Shown piece by piece: positions 37,504 through 45,774 of a stretch of DNA of 64,000 nucleotides. Source of the DNA: Cellvibrionales bacterium. Its GTDB lineage: Bacteria > Pseudomonadota > Gammaproteobacteria > Pseudomonadales > UBA7239. The notes under the pieces are model-generated. The model was not told where the DNA came from. It worked only from the letters and a program-made list of their open reading frames with translations, and made no database searches. Each line of letters starts with the position of its first letter. Positions within the stretch are counted from its first letter, which is position 1. Location: the NCBI GenBank assembly GCA_016713115.1, contig JADJPU010000001.1:2356001-2420000 (forward strand), in the 5' to 3' direction. Both the position numbers and the translations under genes were made by a program.

Positions 37504-38020
37504 AACACCTCATCCTCGGCGGCGCACGCTCCGGCAAAAGCCATCATGCAGAAACAACCGGATTGGCAACCGGAAAAAACTGGTTTATATCGCCACATCA
37601 CAGGCGCTGGATGATGAGATGCAGGCGCGCATCCAACATCACCAAACTTCGCGAGATGCGCGTTGGAAAACGATAGAAGAACCTATTGAGTTAGCTACAA
37701 CGCTGCAAAAAAATGCCGCAACAGACACCTGTATTTTGGTGGATTGTTTGACGCTGTGGTTGACCAATCTTTTATTGGCGGATGAAGCGACTTTTGTTCG
37801 TGAGCGCGATGCTTTACTTAATGTATTGCCACATCTTGCTGGCGATATTTTATTGGTCAGCAATGAAGTCGGCATGGGCATCGTGCCGTTCGATCCGCTA
37901 TCGCGACGCTTTGTGGATGAAGCGGGACGCTTACATCAACAACTTGCCCGCCTTTGTGATGCCGTTACTTTGGTTGCAGCTGGTTTGCCACTATCACTCA
38001 AACCAGTGCACGCGCTGTAA
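37500..38020 (+). pseudogene. cobU: Adenosylcobinamide kinase/guanylyltransferase CobU, interrupted by one frameshift
   Basis: CobU phosphorylates adenosylcobinamide and attaches GMP during assembly of the cobalamin nucleotide loop. The ATG at 37500 opens with ILGGARSGKSHHAE, the P-loop of the family. The frame is lost at an A run (AAAAAA, 37574-37579). One extra A would continue it as KLVYIATSQALDDEMQARIQHH, matching CobU, and the rest runs to 38020 with VSNEVGMGIVP and a normal C-terminus. The repaired protein is 173 residues, near the usual 180. The missing base in a homopolymer points to a sequencing error. No other cobalamin gene is adjacent. Confidence 0.82.
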
Positions 38021-38025
38021 ATAAA

Positions 38026-39171
38026 CTAAGTACCGGGGCGTATACCGATTGTCAGCGACACAACATCCGTTTGACCATCGCGCAAAAAACGCACCTCCAC
38101 TTTTTCGCCCGGTTGCGCGTGAGTAATGCGCTTCATACCCGTGCGCGTGGTGGCAGCCGGTTCACCATCAAAATGCGTGATGATGTCGCCGGGTAACAAT
38201 CCTGCATCTGCTGCAGGACCGTGCCGATACACACTGCGCACAATCATGCCCTGTCCTGGCTCCAAGCCCAAACTGCGCGAAGCAAAAGCATTCAGCGCTT
38301 GCGACTCAATACCTATCCAACCGCGTATCACGCGTCCGTAGCTAACAATATCATTCAATACTTTTTGCGCGGTGTCAGAAGGAATGGCATAGCCAATACC
38401 GATTGATGCTCCGGTAGGGCTTTGAATTGCTGTATTGATGCCCACTAAACGCCCCGTGGTATCCACCAAAGCGCCACCTGAATTGCCTTGGTTAATAGCT
38501 GCATCCGTTTGCAGATAATTTTCTTGGATATTTAATTCCAAACCGTAACGCGCCGCAGCGGAAATAATACCTTGCGTGACGGTTTGCCCAACGCCGAGCG
38601 GGTTGCCAATCGCCAACACCACATCGCCAATCCGCATGTGTTGTGCATCACCAAAACGAATGGCGGTTAATTCGGGCAGTGCAATTTTTAACACCGCCAA
38701 ATCGGTTTCTTTATCAATACCCACTAATTTTGCTTGTGCATCTCGCCCATCGTGCAAACTCACCAACACTTGATCCGCACCAGCGATCACATGGTAATTC
38801 GTCAACACATGCCCTTCCGTACTGACAATCACGCCCGAGCCCAAAGCGCCTTCTACACGCTCCTGCGGTGACAGGCTATTCTGTAAAAACTGTTGCAGAC
38901 GAGGATCACCCACCACAGGTACGCGATGCACAACTCTACGAGTATAAATATTCACCACCGCAGGCATTGCTTGTTCAGCAGCAACGGCATAAGAATCTGT
39001 TGCTGCCGATGACAAATGCACTGACGATGTTGCATTGCTTGGCATGTTAGCAACGGCAGCCTCCAGCGCCTGAATCTTTTGATATTGCAGATAAAACAAC
39101 GCGATTAGCAAGCCGCACAGCGCAGGTAAGACAATATCTTTTATCCATGTTTCTTGAAAACGCTTTTTCAT
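38026..39171 (-). CDS. algW: Periplasmic serine protease of the DegS/AlgW type
   Basis: This protease starts the regulated cleavage of the anti-sigma factor that releases RpoE/AlgU in response to misfolded outer-membrane proteins. A membrane anchor (about residues 10-30) is followed by a trypsin-like domain with His in TNYHVI, Asp in TDLAVLK and Ser in NQGNSGGALVD. A single PDZ domain forms the C-terminus. One PDZ and an anchor separate DegS/AlgW from DegP/MucD. The ATG at 39171 matches the family start MKKRFQETWIK. An open frame runs 24 codons further up. Confidence 0.9.
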   Translation of the reverse strand: MKKRFQETWIKDIVLPALCGLLIALFYLQYQKIQALEAAVANMPSNATSSVHLSSAATDSYAVAAEQAMPAVVNIYTRRVVHRVPVVGDPRLQQFLQNSLSPQERVEGALGSGVIVSTEGHVLTNYHVIAGADQVLVSLHDGRDAQAKLVGIDKETDLAVLKIALPELTAIRFGDAQHMRIGDVVLAIGNPLGVGQTVTQGIISAAARYGLELNIQENYLQTDAAINQGNSGGALVDTTGRLVGINTAIQSPTGASIGIGYAIPSDTAQKVLNDIVSYGRVIRGWIGIESQALNAFASRSLGLEPGQGMIVRSVYRHGPAADAGLLPGDIITHFDGEPAATTRTGMKRITHAQPGEKVEVRFLRDGQTDVVSLTIGIRPGT

Positions 39172-39273
39172 GCAGAACCTATTACACACATCAATAGCAT
39201 GGCGATTGTAACAGCTGCTTTCATCGCGCCAAGAACACCCCACTTGCCACCCGCCTCAAACAGCTATTACCGC

Positions 39274-39279
39274 TATAAT
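39274..39279 (+). promoter_or_regulatory. Possible -10 element upstream of sat
   Basis: A perfect TATAAT lies 50 bases before the sat ATG in the divergent gap with algW. The -35 region is poor (CCGCCT at the 17-base distance), so the promoter may need an activator. A strong AGGAGGA ribosome-binding site at 39317-39323 precedes the ATG at 39330. Confidence 0.4.
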
Positions 39280-39329
39280 GGCGCGCTCTTTATGACTCAC
39301 CCGCCCCTTTTCCTTTAGGAGGACAGACC

Positions 39330-40532
39330 ATGATCAAGCCACACGGCGCAGACACTCTCCAGCCACGATTTGTTGCGGATGCCAACGAGCACGCCAAACT
39401 CACTGCTGAAGCAGCACAACTGCCCTCGGTGTTGATTAGCTCAGCGGCAGCGGGCAATGCCGTGATGATGGGCGCGGGTTATTTCACACCGCTTACAGGC
39501 TATATGAATTTGGCGGATAGTCTTTCAGTGGCAGAAAAATTGCACACCACCAGCGGTTTGTTTTGGCCCGTGCCGATCGTCAATGTATTGAAAGATGTAT
39601 CCAACATTAAAGACGCGAAACGAATTGCATTGCGCGACCCAAATGTCGACGGTAATCCTGTTATCGCGGTAATGGATATTGACGCTATCGACGAAGCCAG
39701 CGATGAACAAATGCGTTTTATGGCGCAGCATATTTTCAGCACACTGGACGACAAGCATCCTGGCGTTGCCACTTTTTTATCTGCCGGTCGCTTTCTGGTT
39801 TCCGGTGCGATTCATGTGTTGAACTACAGCTACTTCCCGCAAGAGTTTCCAGACACCTTCCGCACTGCCACTGAAATTCGCAACGAAATAGCACAGCGCG
39901 GTTGGAAAAAAGTGGTAGCCTTTCAAACACGCAACCCGATGCACCGTGCGCACGAAGAACTGTGCCGCATGGCGCAAGAACGCCTGCAAGCAGACGGCAT
40001 TGTGATTCACATGTTGCTCGGCAAATTAAAAGAAGGCGATATCCCTGCTTCCGTGCGCGATGCCTGCATTCGCAAAATGGTTGAAAATTATTTTCCACCC
40101 AACACAGTCATGATTGCCGGTTACGGTTTTGACATGTTGTACGCAGGGCCACGCGAAGCGGTGTTGCACGCGATCTTCCGTCAAAACATGGGCGCCCATT
40201 ATTTGATTGTTGGCCGCGACCACGCGGGCGTAGGTAGCTACTACGGTCCATTCGACGCGCAAGACATCTTCAAAGAAAAAGTTCCGGCTGGCGCACTGCA
40301 AATTGAGATTTTTGGCGCAGACAACACCGCTTTCTCTAAAAAATTAAATCGCGTAGTGATGATGCGCGAAGCACCTGACCATACCGAAGAAGATTTCATC
40401 ACACTGTCTGGCACCAAGGTGCGCCAGATGCTCGGCCAAGGCCTTGCGCCACCACCGGAGTTTTCGCGCCCAGAAGTTGCCAAAATTCTGATGGAATACT
40501 ACCAAGCCTTAGACGCTGGCAAGTCGTCATAA
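39330..40532 (+). CDS. sat: Sulfate adenylyltransferase, single-chain (Sat) type
   Basis: Sat joins sulfate and ATP into adenosine 5'-phosphosulfate, the first step of sulfate assimilation, or releases ATP and sulfate in reverse. The 400-residue homomeric form is unlike the CysD/CysN pair of enterics and pseudomonads. The nucleotide-binding QTRNPMHRAHE motif (near residue 200) and GRDHAGVGSYYG are intact, and the KLNRVVMMREAPDH and SGTKVRQML segments end the catalytic part. No APS kinase domain is fused. An excellent AGGAGGA precedes the ATG. The direction is inferred to be assimilatory, since cysI is nearby and no dissimilatory genes are seen. Confidence 0.93.
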   Translation: MIKPHGADTLQPRFVADANEHAKLTAEAAQLPSVLISSAAAGNAVMMGAGYFTPLTGYMNLADSLSVAEKLHTTSGLFWPVPIVNVLKDVSNIKDAKRIALRDPNVDGNPVIAVMDIDAIDEASDEQMRFMAQHIFSTLDDKHPGVATFLSAGRFLVSGAIHVLNYSYFPQEFPDTFRTATEIRNEIAQRGWKKVVAFQTRNPMHRAHEELCRMAQERLQADGIVIHMLLGKLKEGDIPASVRDACIRKMVENYFPPNTVMIAGYGFDMLYAGPREAVLHAIFRQNMGAHYLIVGRDHAGVGSYYGPFDAQDIFKEKVPAGALQIEIFGADNTAFSKKLNRVVMMREAPDHTEEDFITLSGTKVRQMLGQGLAPPPEFSRPEVAKILMEYYQALDAGKSS

Positions 40533-40571
40533 CACTCACCCGCTGCAAAAACTCACAGAGAAACATTCACC

Positions 40572-41339
40572 ATGATGGAATTATTAACAGACCCACAGGC
40601 TTGGATGGCGTTTATCACGCTCACCACCTTAGAACTGGTGCTCGGCATCGACAACATCATTTTCATTTCTATTTTGGTAGCAAAACTGCCGAAGGAGAAA
40701 CGCGAGTTTGCGCGCCGCCTTGGTTTGTTCTTGGCCATGTTCATGCGTATTGCGCTGCTGATGACACTGGCATGGATTGCCAACATGACCGCACCGCTAT
40801 TCACTGTGATGGAACAAGCCGTATCTGGGCGTGACATTATTTTGATAGCCGGTGGTTTGTTTTTGATCTGGAAAAGCACGCAAGAAATTCACCAATTATT
40901 GGAGGGTGTTGAAGGCCATGCCACGCATACCGTCAGAAACAATTTCTACGCGATTATTTTCCAAATTATTATTATCGACTTGGTGTTCTCGCTGGATTCC
41001 ATCATTACGGCGGTAGGAATGAGCAATCAAATTCCTGTCATGGTAGCGGCGGTAGTTACTTCTGTAGCCTTGATGATTGCCTTTGCCGGTTTTATTGGCA
41101 GATTTATTGAGGATCACCCCACTATCAAAATGCTGGCTCTAGGTTTCTTGCTAGTCGTCGGTGTTGTACTGGTGGCAGATGGCACCGGCCATCATGTACC
41201 GAAAGGCTATATTTATTTCGCCATGGCCTTCTCCATCGCCGTCGAAGCCTTGAATATTCGCCTGCGTAGCAAATCGCACAAGCCAGTCGATTTGCGTGAG
41301 GCTTATGCCGCTACCGACAAAGATACACCCGCGCACTAA
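40572..41339 (+). CDS. TerC family integral membrane protein
   Basis: This 255-residue membrane protein has seven or so hydrophobic helices, with two family motifs carrying acidic residues in the membrane: LELVLGIDNIIFISIL near the start and DLVFSLDSIITAVGM in the middle. TerC/Alx/YgdQ proteins are linked to metal export, particularly manganese, and to co-translational metallation. The specific metal is not predictable here. It follows sat by 39 bases and ends before a strong bidirectional terminator. Confidence 0.9.
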   Translation: MMELLTDPQAWMAFITLTTLELVLGIDNIIFISILVAKLPKEKREFARRLGLFLAMFMRIALLMTLAWIANMTAPLFTVMEQAVSGRDIILIAGGLFLIWKSTQEIHQLLEGVEGHATHTVRNNFYAIIFQIIIIDLVFSLDSIITAVGMSNQIPVMVAAVVTSVALMIAFAGFIGRFIEDHPTIKMLALGFLLVVGVVLVADGTGHHVPKGYIYFAMAFSIAVEALNIRLRSKSHKPVDLREAYAATDKDTPAH

Positions 41340-41356
41340 CACATTGCGCACATAAC

Positions 41357-41387
41357 AAAAAAAGCCGCTTCAAAAAGCGGCTTTTTT
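41357..41387. terminator. Bidirectional rho-independent terminator
   Basis: AGCCGCTT (41363-41370) pairs with AAGCGGCT (41375-41382) around a short loop. A seven-A run lies on the left and a six-T run on the right, so it works on both strands. It separates the convergent terC and ornithine decarboxylase genes. Confidence 0.88.
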
Positions 41388-41410
41388 ATTTCATCGTTAC
41401 AAAACGAAAA

Positions 41411-42541
41411 TTAATTAGGTTCGTTGAGTACAACAATGCGAGGAATCGGCAGCGAATTAAATGTTGAAGCGGTTGCTGCCGTATAGGCTCCCATCATGCG
41501 GCCAATCACCAAATCACCAACCGCCAATTCTGGCAGAGGCAATGCCTCTTCAATCACATCAATGCTGTCACAGGTTGGCCCCACAACCGCCGAAGGTTTA
41601 GTTTCACCTGTGCGAAATACATGCAGGGGATAACGCGCGTGATCGTAAATGCGACCGCTGAACATGCCGTACACACCATCGTCGAGATAGTACCAAGGCT
41701 GATCGCCGCGCAGTGCTTTGCCAACCACTGTAGTAACAGAAGCAGCAGCCGGTGCAATCAAATAGCGACCGGGCTCGGCTATCACTTCCACATGCTCCGG
41801 TAATTTTTTCAGCGCTGCGCGAATCGGCGCACAAAATGCTTCGATATCAATATCGCCTGCGTTGTCATAATCCACAGGAAAACCGCCGCCAATATCCAAA
41901 ATGCGGATCGGCACTTCATATTCGCTGATCAATTTCGTGCAGGCTTCAATTGCCGCCACATGCGTGCTGGGAGAAGTGGATTGCGAACCCACATGAAAAG
42001 ATAAACCTTTTACATGCAGCCCCAGTGCCTTGGCTTCTTTTAATAAAGCTGGCACTTCTTCGGGCGAGCAGCCAAATTTTTTTGATAAATCGACGGCACA
42101 ATCTGGACTGCGAAATGCTACGCGCAACAACAGACCCACACGGTGCGCGTATTGGCGAAACTTGGCGATCTCCACCAAGTTGTCCACCACAAAGGTGCTA
42201 CAACCAAAGCGCAGTGCATCGCGAATGTCTTTGTCTTTTTTGATGGGGTGCGTGTGAATCGTGTTGCGCGGATTCACTTTCTGCTTACGCAATAAATTGA
42301 TTTCACCCGTTGAGGCAATATCAAAGCCAGCGCCCAACTGATTCAAGGTGTTGACGATAGCCGCATGCGGAAATGCTTTCACCGCGTAATACAGACCCAC
42401 ATTCGGCAGTGCAGCTTTAAGCTGCTGGTACTGATCGGCCAACTTTGCGCAATCAAGGAGCAGCAGCGGCGAACCATACTGCTCCACCATGACCCGCATT
42501 TTGGTTTCGTCAAACAGAATTTCCGAAAACAAGTTGGCCAT
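41411..42541 (-). CDS. speC: Ornithine decarboxylase (fold type III)
   Basis: This PLP enzyme forms putrescine from ornithine. The Schiff-base Lys is in YYAVKAFPHAAIV near residue 52. The glycine-rich loop is in ILDIGGGFPVDY, and the phosphate-binding EPGRY is present. The substrate-side motif GPTCDSID places it with eukaryotic-like/pseudomonad ornithine decarboxylases, not diaminopimelate decarboxylase. Lysine or dual ornithine/lysine activity cannot be excluded. It lies 17 bases after speE on the same strand, so the two steps to spermidine are together. Confidence 0.87.
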   Translation of the reverse strand: MANLFSEILFDETKMRVMVEQYGSPLLLLDCAKLADQYQQLKAALPNVGLYYAVKAFPHAAIVNTLNQLGAGFDIASTGEINLLRKQKVNPRNTIHTHPIKKDKDIRDALRFGCSTFVVDNLVEIAKFRQYAHRVGLLLRVAFRSPDCAVDLSKKFGCSPEEVPALLKEAKALGLHVKGLSFHVGSQSTSPSTHVAAIEACTKLISEYEVPIRILDIGGGFPVDYDNAGDIDIEAFCAPIRAALKKLPEHVEVIAEPGRYLIAPAAASVTTVVGKALRGDQPWYYLDDGVYGMFSGRIYDHARYPLHVFRTGETKPSAVVGPTCDSIDVIEEALPLPELAVGDLVIGRMMGAYTAATASTFNSLPIPRIVVLNEPN

Positions 42542-42558
42542 TATTCCCTCAACCCTCG

Positions 42559-43422
42559 TCAGCTATTGTCAGTTTTGCCAATGGCATCCAATACATATTG
42601 TGGTAGCGCAAACGATGCCGCATGAATATCTGGATTGTAGTAACGCGTTTTAATACCTGAAGCTTTGAAGCGTTCACGAATGGTGTTGATATCCACTTGG
42701 CGCAGCGCTTTGTTGTCGCTAGACCAAGCAAAAGTCATCACGCCGCCCACATAAGTTGGTACAGCGGCGGTATAAAAATGCACATCGCCGAAGGTCAGCG
42801 CCATGCGCTGAGCCGTGGTTTTTACTTCATCCAACTGCATGAACACCACACCGTTTTGTGTGACCATGATGCCCCCATCGTTCAAGCAGCGTTTGCAATC
42901 GCTGTAGAACTGACTGGTGAACAACACCTCGCCGGGGCCGATAGGGTCAGTGGAATCTGAAATAATAATGTCGAATTTTTCTTGGCAATTCGCCACAAAA
43001 CGGCAGCCGTCATCAATCACGATATTGGCACGCGGATCGTCGTAAGCACCCGCCGAGTGATTCGGCAGATACTCAATCGCCATGTCGATGACAGCTTTGT
43101 CGATCTCGACTTGCGTCACATGTTCAATGCTCGTGTGGCGACACACTTCGCGCAAAATACCACCGTCGCCGCCGCCGATAATCAACACACGCTTGGCTTT
43201 GCCGTGCGCCAAAATCGGCACATGGGTCAGCATTTCGTGATAAATAAATTCATCTTTTTCCGTGGTTTGCACCACGCCGTCCAACACCATCACGCGACCA
43301 AACAGCGCGTTGTGAAAAATCATCAACTGCTGGTGTCCGGTATCAAACTCGAAATAAACCTTGTCAATGTCGTGGCGTTGTCCCCAAGCATCGTACAGTG
43401 TTTCATTCCAGGTCTTAGTCAT
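42559..43422 (-). CDS. speE: Spermidine synthase
   Basis: SpeE transfers an aminopropyl group from decarboxylated SAM to putrescine. The 287-residue protein has the N-terminal beta-domain (FGRVMVLDGVVQTTEKDEF) and the Rossmann core with VLIIGGGDGGILREV. The catalytic Asp is in IIISDSTDPIGPGE. All ligands expected of spermidine synthases are visible. It is upstream of the ornithine decarboxylase gene. The supply of decarboxylated SAM (SpeD) is not in the window. Confidence 0.93.
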   Translation of the reverse strand: MTKTWNETLYDAWGQRHDIDKVYFEFDTGHQQLMIFHNALFGRVMVLDGVVQTTEKDEFIYHEMLTHVPILAHGKAKRVLIIGGGDGGILREVCRHTSIEHVTQVEIDKAVIDMAIEYLPNHSAGAYDDPRANIVIDDGCRFVANCQEKFDIIISDSTDPIGPGEVLFTSQFYSDCKRCLNDGGIMVTQNGVVFMQLDEVKTTAQRMALTFGDVHFYTAAVPTYVGGVMTFAWSSDNKALRQVDINTIRERFKASGIKTRYYNPDIHAASFALPQYVLDAIGKTDNS

Positions 43423-43532
43423 GGCTTTGCTTCACTCCGCAAGTGTGGTGGGTAAAAGAATGGCGGCCAGCTCATCAAACAAGCCGACATACAGGGCAAA
43501 TGGTACAAGGAAGGGCGCGATTATGGGGCGGT

Positions 43533-43560
43533 TTGCAGGATTTGCAAGTATCTATATAAT
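43533..43560 (+). promoter_or_regulatory. Sigma-70 promoter of the 4.5S RNA gene
   Basis: TTGCAG (43533-43538) and a perfect TATAAT (43555-43560) are 16 bases apart. Transcription should begin near 43567, a few bases before the mature end of the 4.5S RNA. The same transcript may continue into dnaX. Confidence 0.8.
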
Positions 43561-43573
43561 CGCCCCGCTTTCA

Positions 43574-43687
<114 letters not shown>

Positions 43688-43731
43688 TCTTCGTCTATAC
43701 TAGCGCCTCGTTTTTTACTGACTGTTTGGCC

Positions 43732-45420
43732 ATGAGCTACCAAGTTCTCGCCCGCAAATGGCGCCCACAACACTTCCGTGACATGGCCGGTCAAACGCAT
43801 GTGCTGCAAGCACTCATCAATGCGCTGGATCACAACCGTCTGCACCACGCCTATTTATTTACCGGCACACGCGGCGTGGGTAAAACCACCATTGCACGCA
43901 TCTTGGCAAAGTGTCTCAACTGTGAATCGGGCATCAGCTCGCAGCCCTGCGGTCAGTGCGCCGCCTGCTGTGAAATTACTGAAGGGCGCTTTGTTGATTT
44001 GATTGAAATTGATGCCGCTTCGCGCACCAAAGTCGAAGACACGCGCGAGATTCTCGACAATGTGCAATACCTGCCTGCGCGTGGTCGCTTCAAAGTGTAT
44101 TTGATCGACGAAGTGCACATGCTCTCCACTAGCAGCTTTAATGCGCTGCTGAAAACACTGGAAGAGCCGCCTGCGCATGTAAAGTTTTTGCTCGCCACGA
44201 CTGATCCGCATAAATTGCCGGTGACTGTGCTGTCGCGCTGCCTGCAATTTAATTTAAAAAATTTGGCACCAGAAAAAATTGTCGAGTATTTGAAAGTCAT
44301 ACTCGATAAAGAAATGATTCCCTACGAAGACGCTGCGCTGTGGTTGCTGGCGCGCGCTGCTGACGGCTCGATGCGTGATGCGCTTTCCCTAACCGATCAA
44401 GCGATTGCTTTTGGCAGCGAAAAAATTGCGGAAACTGGCGTGCGTGAAATGCTGGGCACGATGGATCGTCGTTTGATTCATCCTATGTTGGATGCGCTGA
44501 TCGCCAATGACGCGCCCGCCCTGCTCGCCGCTGTTGCGCAACTAGCAGAACAGAATCCTGATTACAGCGGCGCACTGGATGAACTGCTCTCCGTATTGCA
44601 TCGCATTGCGGTGGCACAAGCTGCGCCTTCTGTACTCGATCAATTTCCAGATGAGCGCGAACGGCTGCAACATCTTGCCAACCATATGACTGCCGAAGAT
44701 GTGCAGTTGTATTACCAAATTGGCTTAAACGGTCAGCGCGATTTGTCACTGGCACCGGATACACGCTCCGGCTTTGAAATGGCACTGTTGCGCATGTTGG
44801 CGTTTCGTCCGCATAACGCAGCCGGTGGCGGCGAGAAAAAAAAAACTGAACTGACGCCGCGCCCAGCAATATCAGCAACGCCTACAACATCTGCTACTGC
44901 TATTGCTGCACCTGTTAGCAAACCGACACCGACTTTATCCGCTGCGCGCCCTGTTGCTGCACAGGCACCCGCACCTGTAACACCAACACCCGCGCCCACC
45001 AATAACGCAACGCCCAATCACACGCTCGACAGTGAAAGCTGGCCATCACTGTGGCAGCGCTTACCGCTCGCCGGTATCGTGCGCAACACCGCCGGGCATT
45101 GCTGCTTGGATCGCGTAGAAGGCTCGCATTACCACTTCATACTCGACACAGCGCAAGCCAATCTTTTTAACCCCTCTCATGCAGAAAAACTGACAGAAAC
45201 TTTGCGCCAATATTTGGCACAACACTGCGATGTAACCATCACCATCGGCACGCCACAAAAAACAACGCCGCATCAACTGCAACAGCAAAAACAAGCACAG
45301 CGATTACAAGAAGCGGAAGATTCGTTCCGCAACGATCCTAATGTCATCGCACTGTTACAACCGTTTGATGCGCAAATTACCGAGGGTTCGATTGAACCCT
45401 TTCAACCATCCATACACTAA
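43732..45420 (+). CDS. dnaX: DNA polymerase III tau/gamma subunits
   Basis: DnaX is the clamp-loader ATPase that also couples the replisome. The 562-residue tau form has a P-loop in GTRGVGKTTIAR, four zinc-binding cysteines (CLNC...CGQCAACC), LIDEVHML, and the sensor Ser/Arg region LLATTDPHKLP. A Pro/Ala/Thr-rich linker (about residues 370-450) leads to the C-terminal polymerase-binding domain. I chose the ATG at 43732, which gives the family start MSYQVLARKWRP. A run of ten A at 44836-44845 (codons 369-371 and the first base of 372) lies exactly at the end of domain III. A -1 or +1 shift there meets a stop within three codons, so a gamma protein of about 372 residues is expected. Confidence 0.95.
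   Translation: MSYQVLARKWRPQHFRDMAGQTHVLQALINALDHNRLHHAYLFTGTRGVGKTTIARILAKCLNCESGISSQPCGQCAACCEITEGRFVDLIEIDAASRTKVEDTREILDNVQYLPARGRFKVYLIDEVHMLSTSSFNALLKTLEEPPAHVKFLLATTDPHKLPVTVLSRCLQFNLKNLAPEKIVEYLKVILDKEMIPYEDAALWLLARAADGSMRDALSLTDQAIAFGSEKIAETGVREMLGTMDRRLIHPMLDALIANDAPALLAAVAQLAEQNPDYSGALDELLSVLHRIAVAQAAPSVLDQFPDERERLQHLANHMTAEDVQLYYQIGLNGQRDLSLAPDTRSGFEMALLRMLAFRPHNAAGGGEKKKTELTPRPAISATPTTSATAIAAPVSKPTPTLSAARPVAAQAPAPVTPTPAPTNNATPNHTLDSESWPSLWQRLPLAGIVRNTAGHCCLDRVEGSHYHFILDTAQANLFNPSHAEKLTETLRQYLAQHCDVTITIGTPQKTTPHQLQQQKQAQRLQEAEDSFRNDPNVIALLQPFDAQITEGSIEPFQPSIH
44836..44845 (+). other. Ten-A slippage/frameshift site in dnaX
   Basis: The run is read in frame as AAA AAA AAA A.. after GAG. 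A -1 shift gives AAC then TGA (44847-44849). A +1 shift gives CTG AAC TGA (44852-44854). Both end the protein near residue 372, at the boundary between the clamp-loader core and the linker. It corresponds to the E. coli A AAA AAG site and the Thermus nine-A site. No strong downstream stem-loop was seen, which favours slippage by RNA polymerase on the run. Confidence 0.75.
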
Positions 45421-45441
45421 ACAAATACCTGAGAGCAGCTT

Positions 45442-45768
45442 ATGAAACTGGGCAACATGAATGATTTGATGAAACAAGCACAGGCGATGCAAGAAAAAAT
45501 GCAACGCATGCAAGAAGATGTCGCAAAAATGGAAGTGACGGGCGAATCTGGCGCTGGCTTAGTTAAAGTGGTGATGAACGGTCGCCACGATGTACGCAGC
45601 GTCAATATCGACAGCAGCTTACTGACCGAAGACAAAGAAATTCTGGAAGATTTGCTGGCCGCCGCGGTGAATGACGCCGTGCGCAAAGTGGAACACCACT
45701 CGCAAGAACAAATGCAAAAAATGACAGGTGGCTTGCAAATGCCACCCGGCTTCAAAATGCCATTTTAA
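45442..45768 (+). CDS. ybaB: Nucleoid-associated protein of the YbaB/EbfC family
   Basis: This 108-residue protein forms the tweezer-shaped dimer of the YbaB/EbfC family and binds DNA on the nucleoid. The N-terminal coiled coil (MKQAQAMQEKMQRMQED) and the conserved GLVKVVMNGRHDVRSVNID strand are clear. It lies 21 bases after dnaX, its usual neighbour. recR normally comes next in dnaX-ybaB-recR but is absent here. The next gene is convergent. Confidence 0.92.
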   Translation: MKLGNMNDLMKQAQAMQEKMQRMQEDVAKMEVTGESGAGLVKVVMNGRHDVRSVNIDSSLLTEDKEILEDLLAAAVNDAVRKVEHHSQEQMQKMTGGLQMPPGFKMPF

Positions 45769-45774
45769 TTTTTT

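Noticed and set aside
37500..38020. A shorter cobU product starting at 37619
   Set aside because: That start would drop the P-loop encoded directly upstream; the upstream frame plus one A gives the complete, well-conserved protein.
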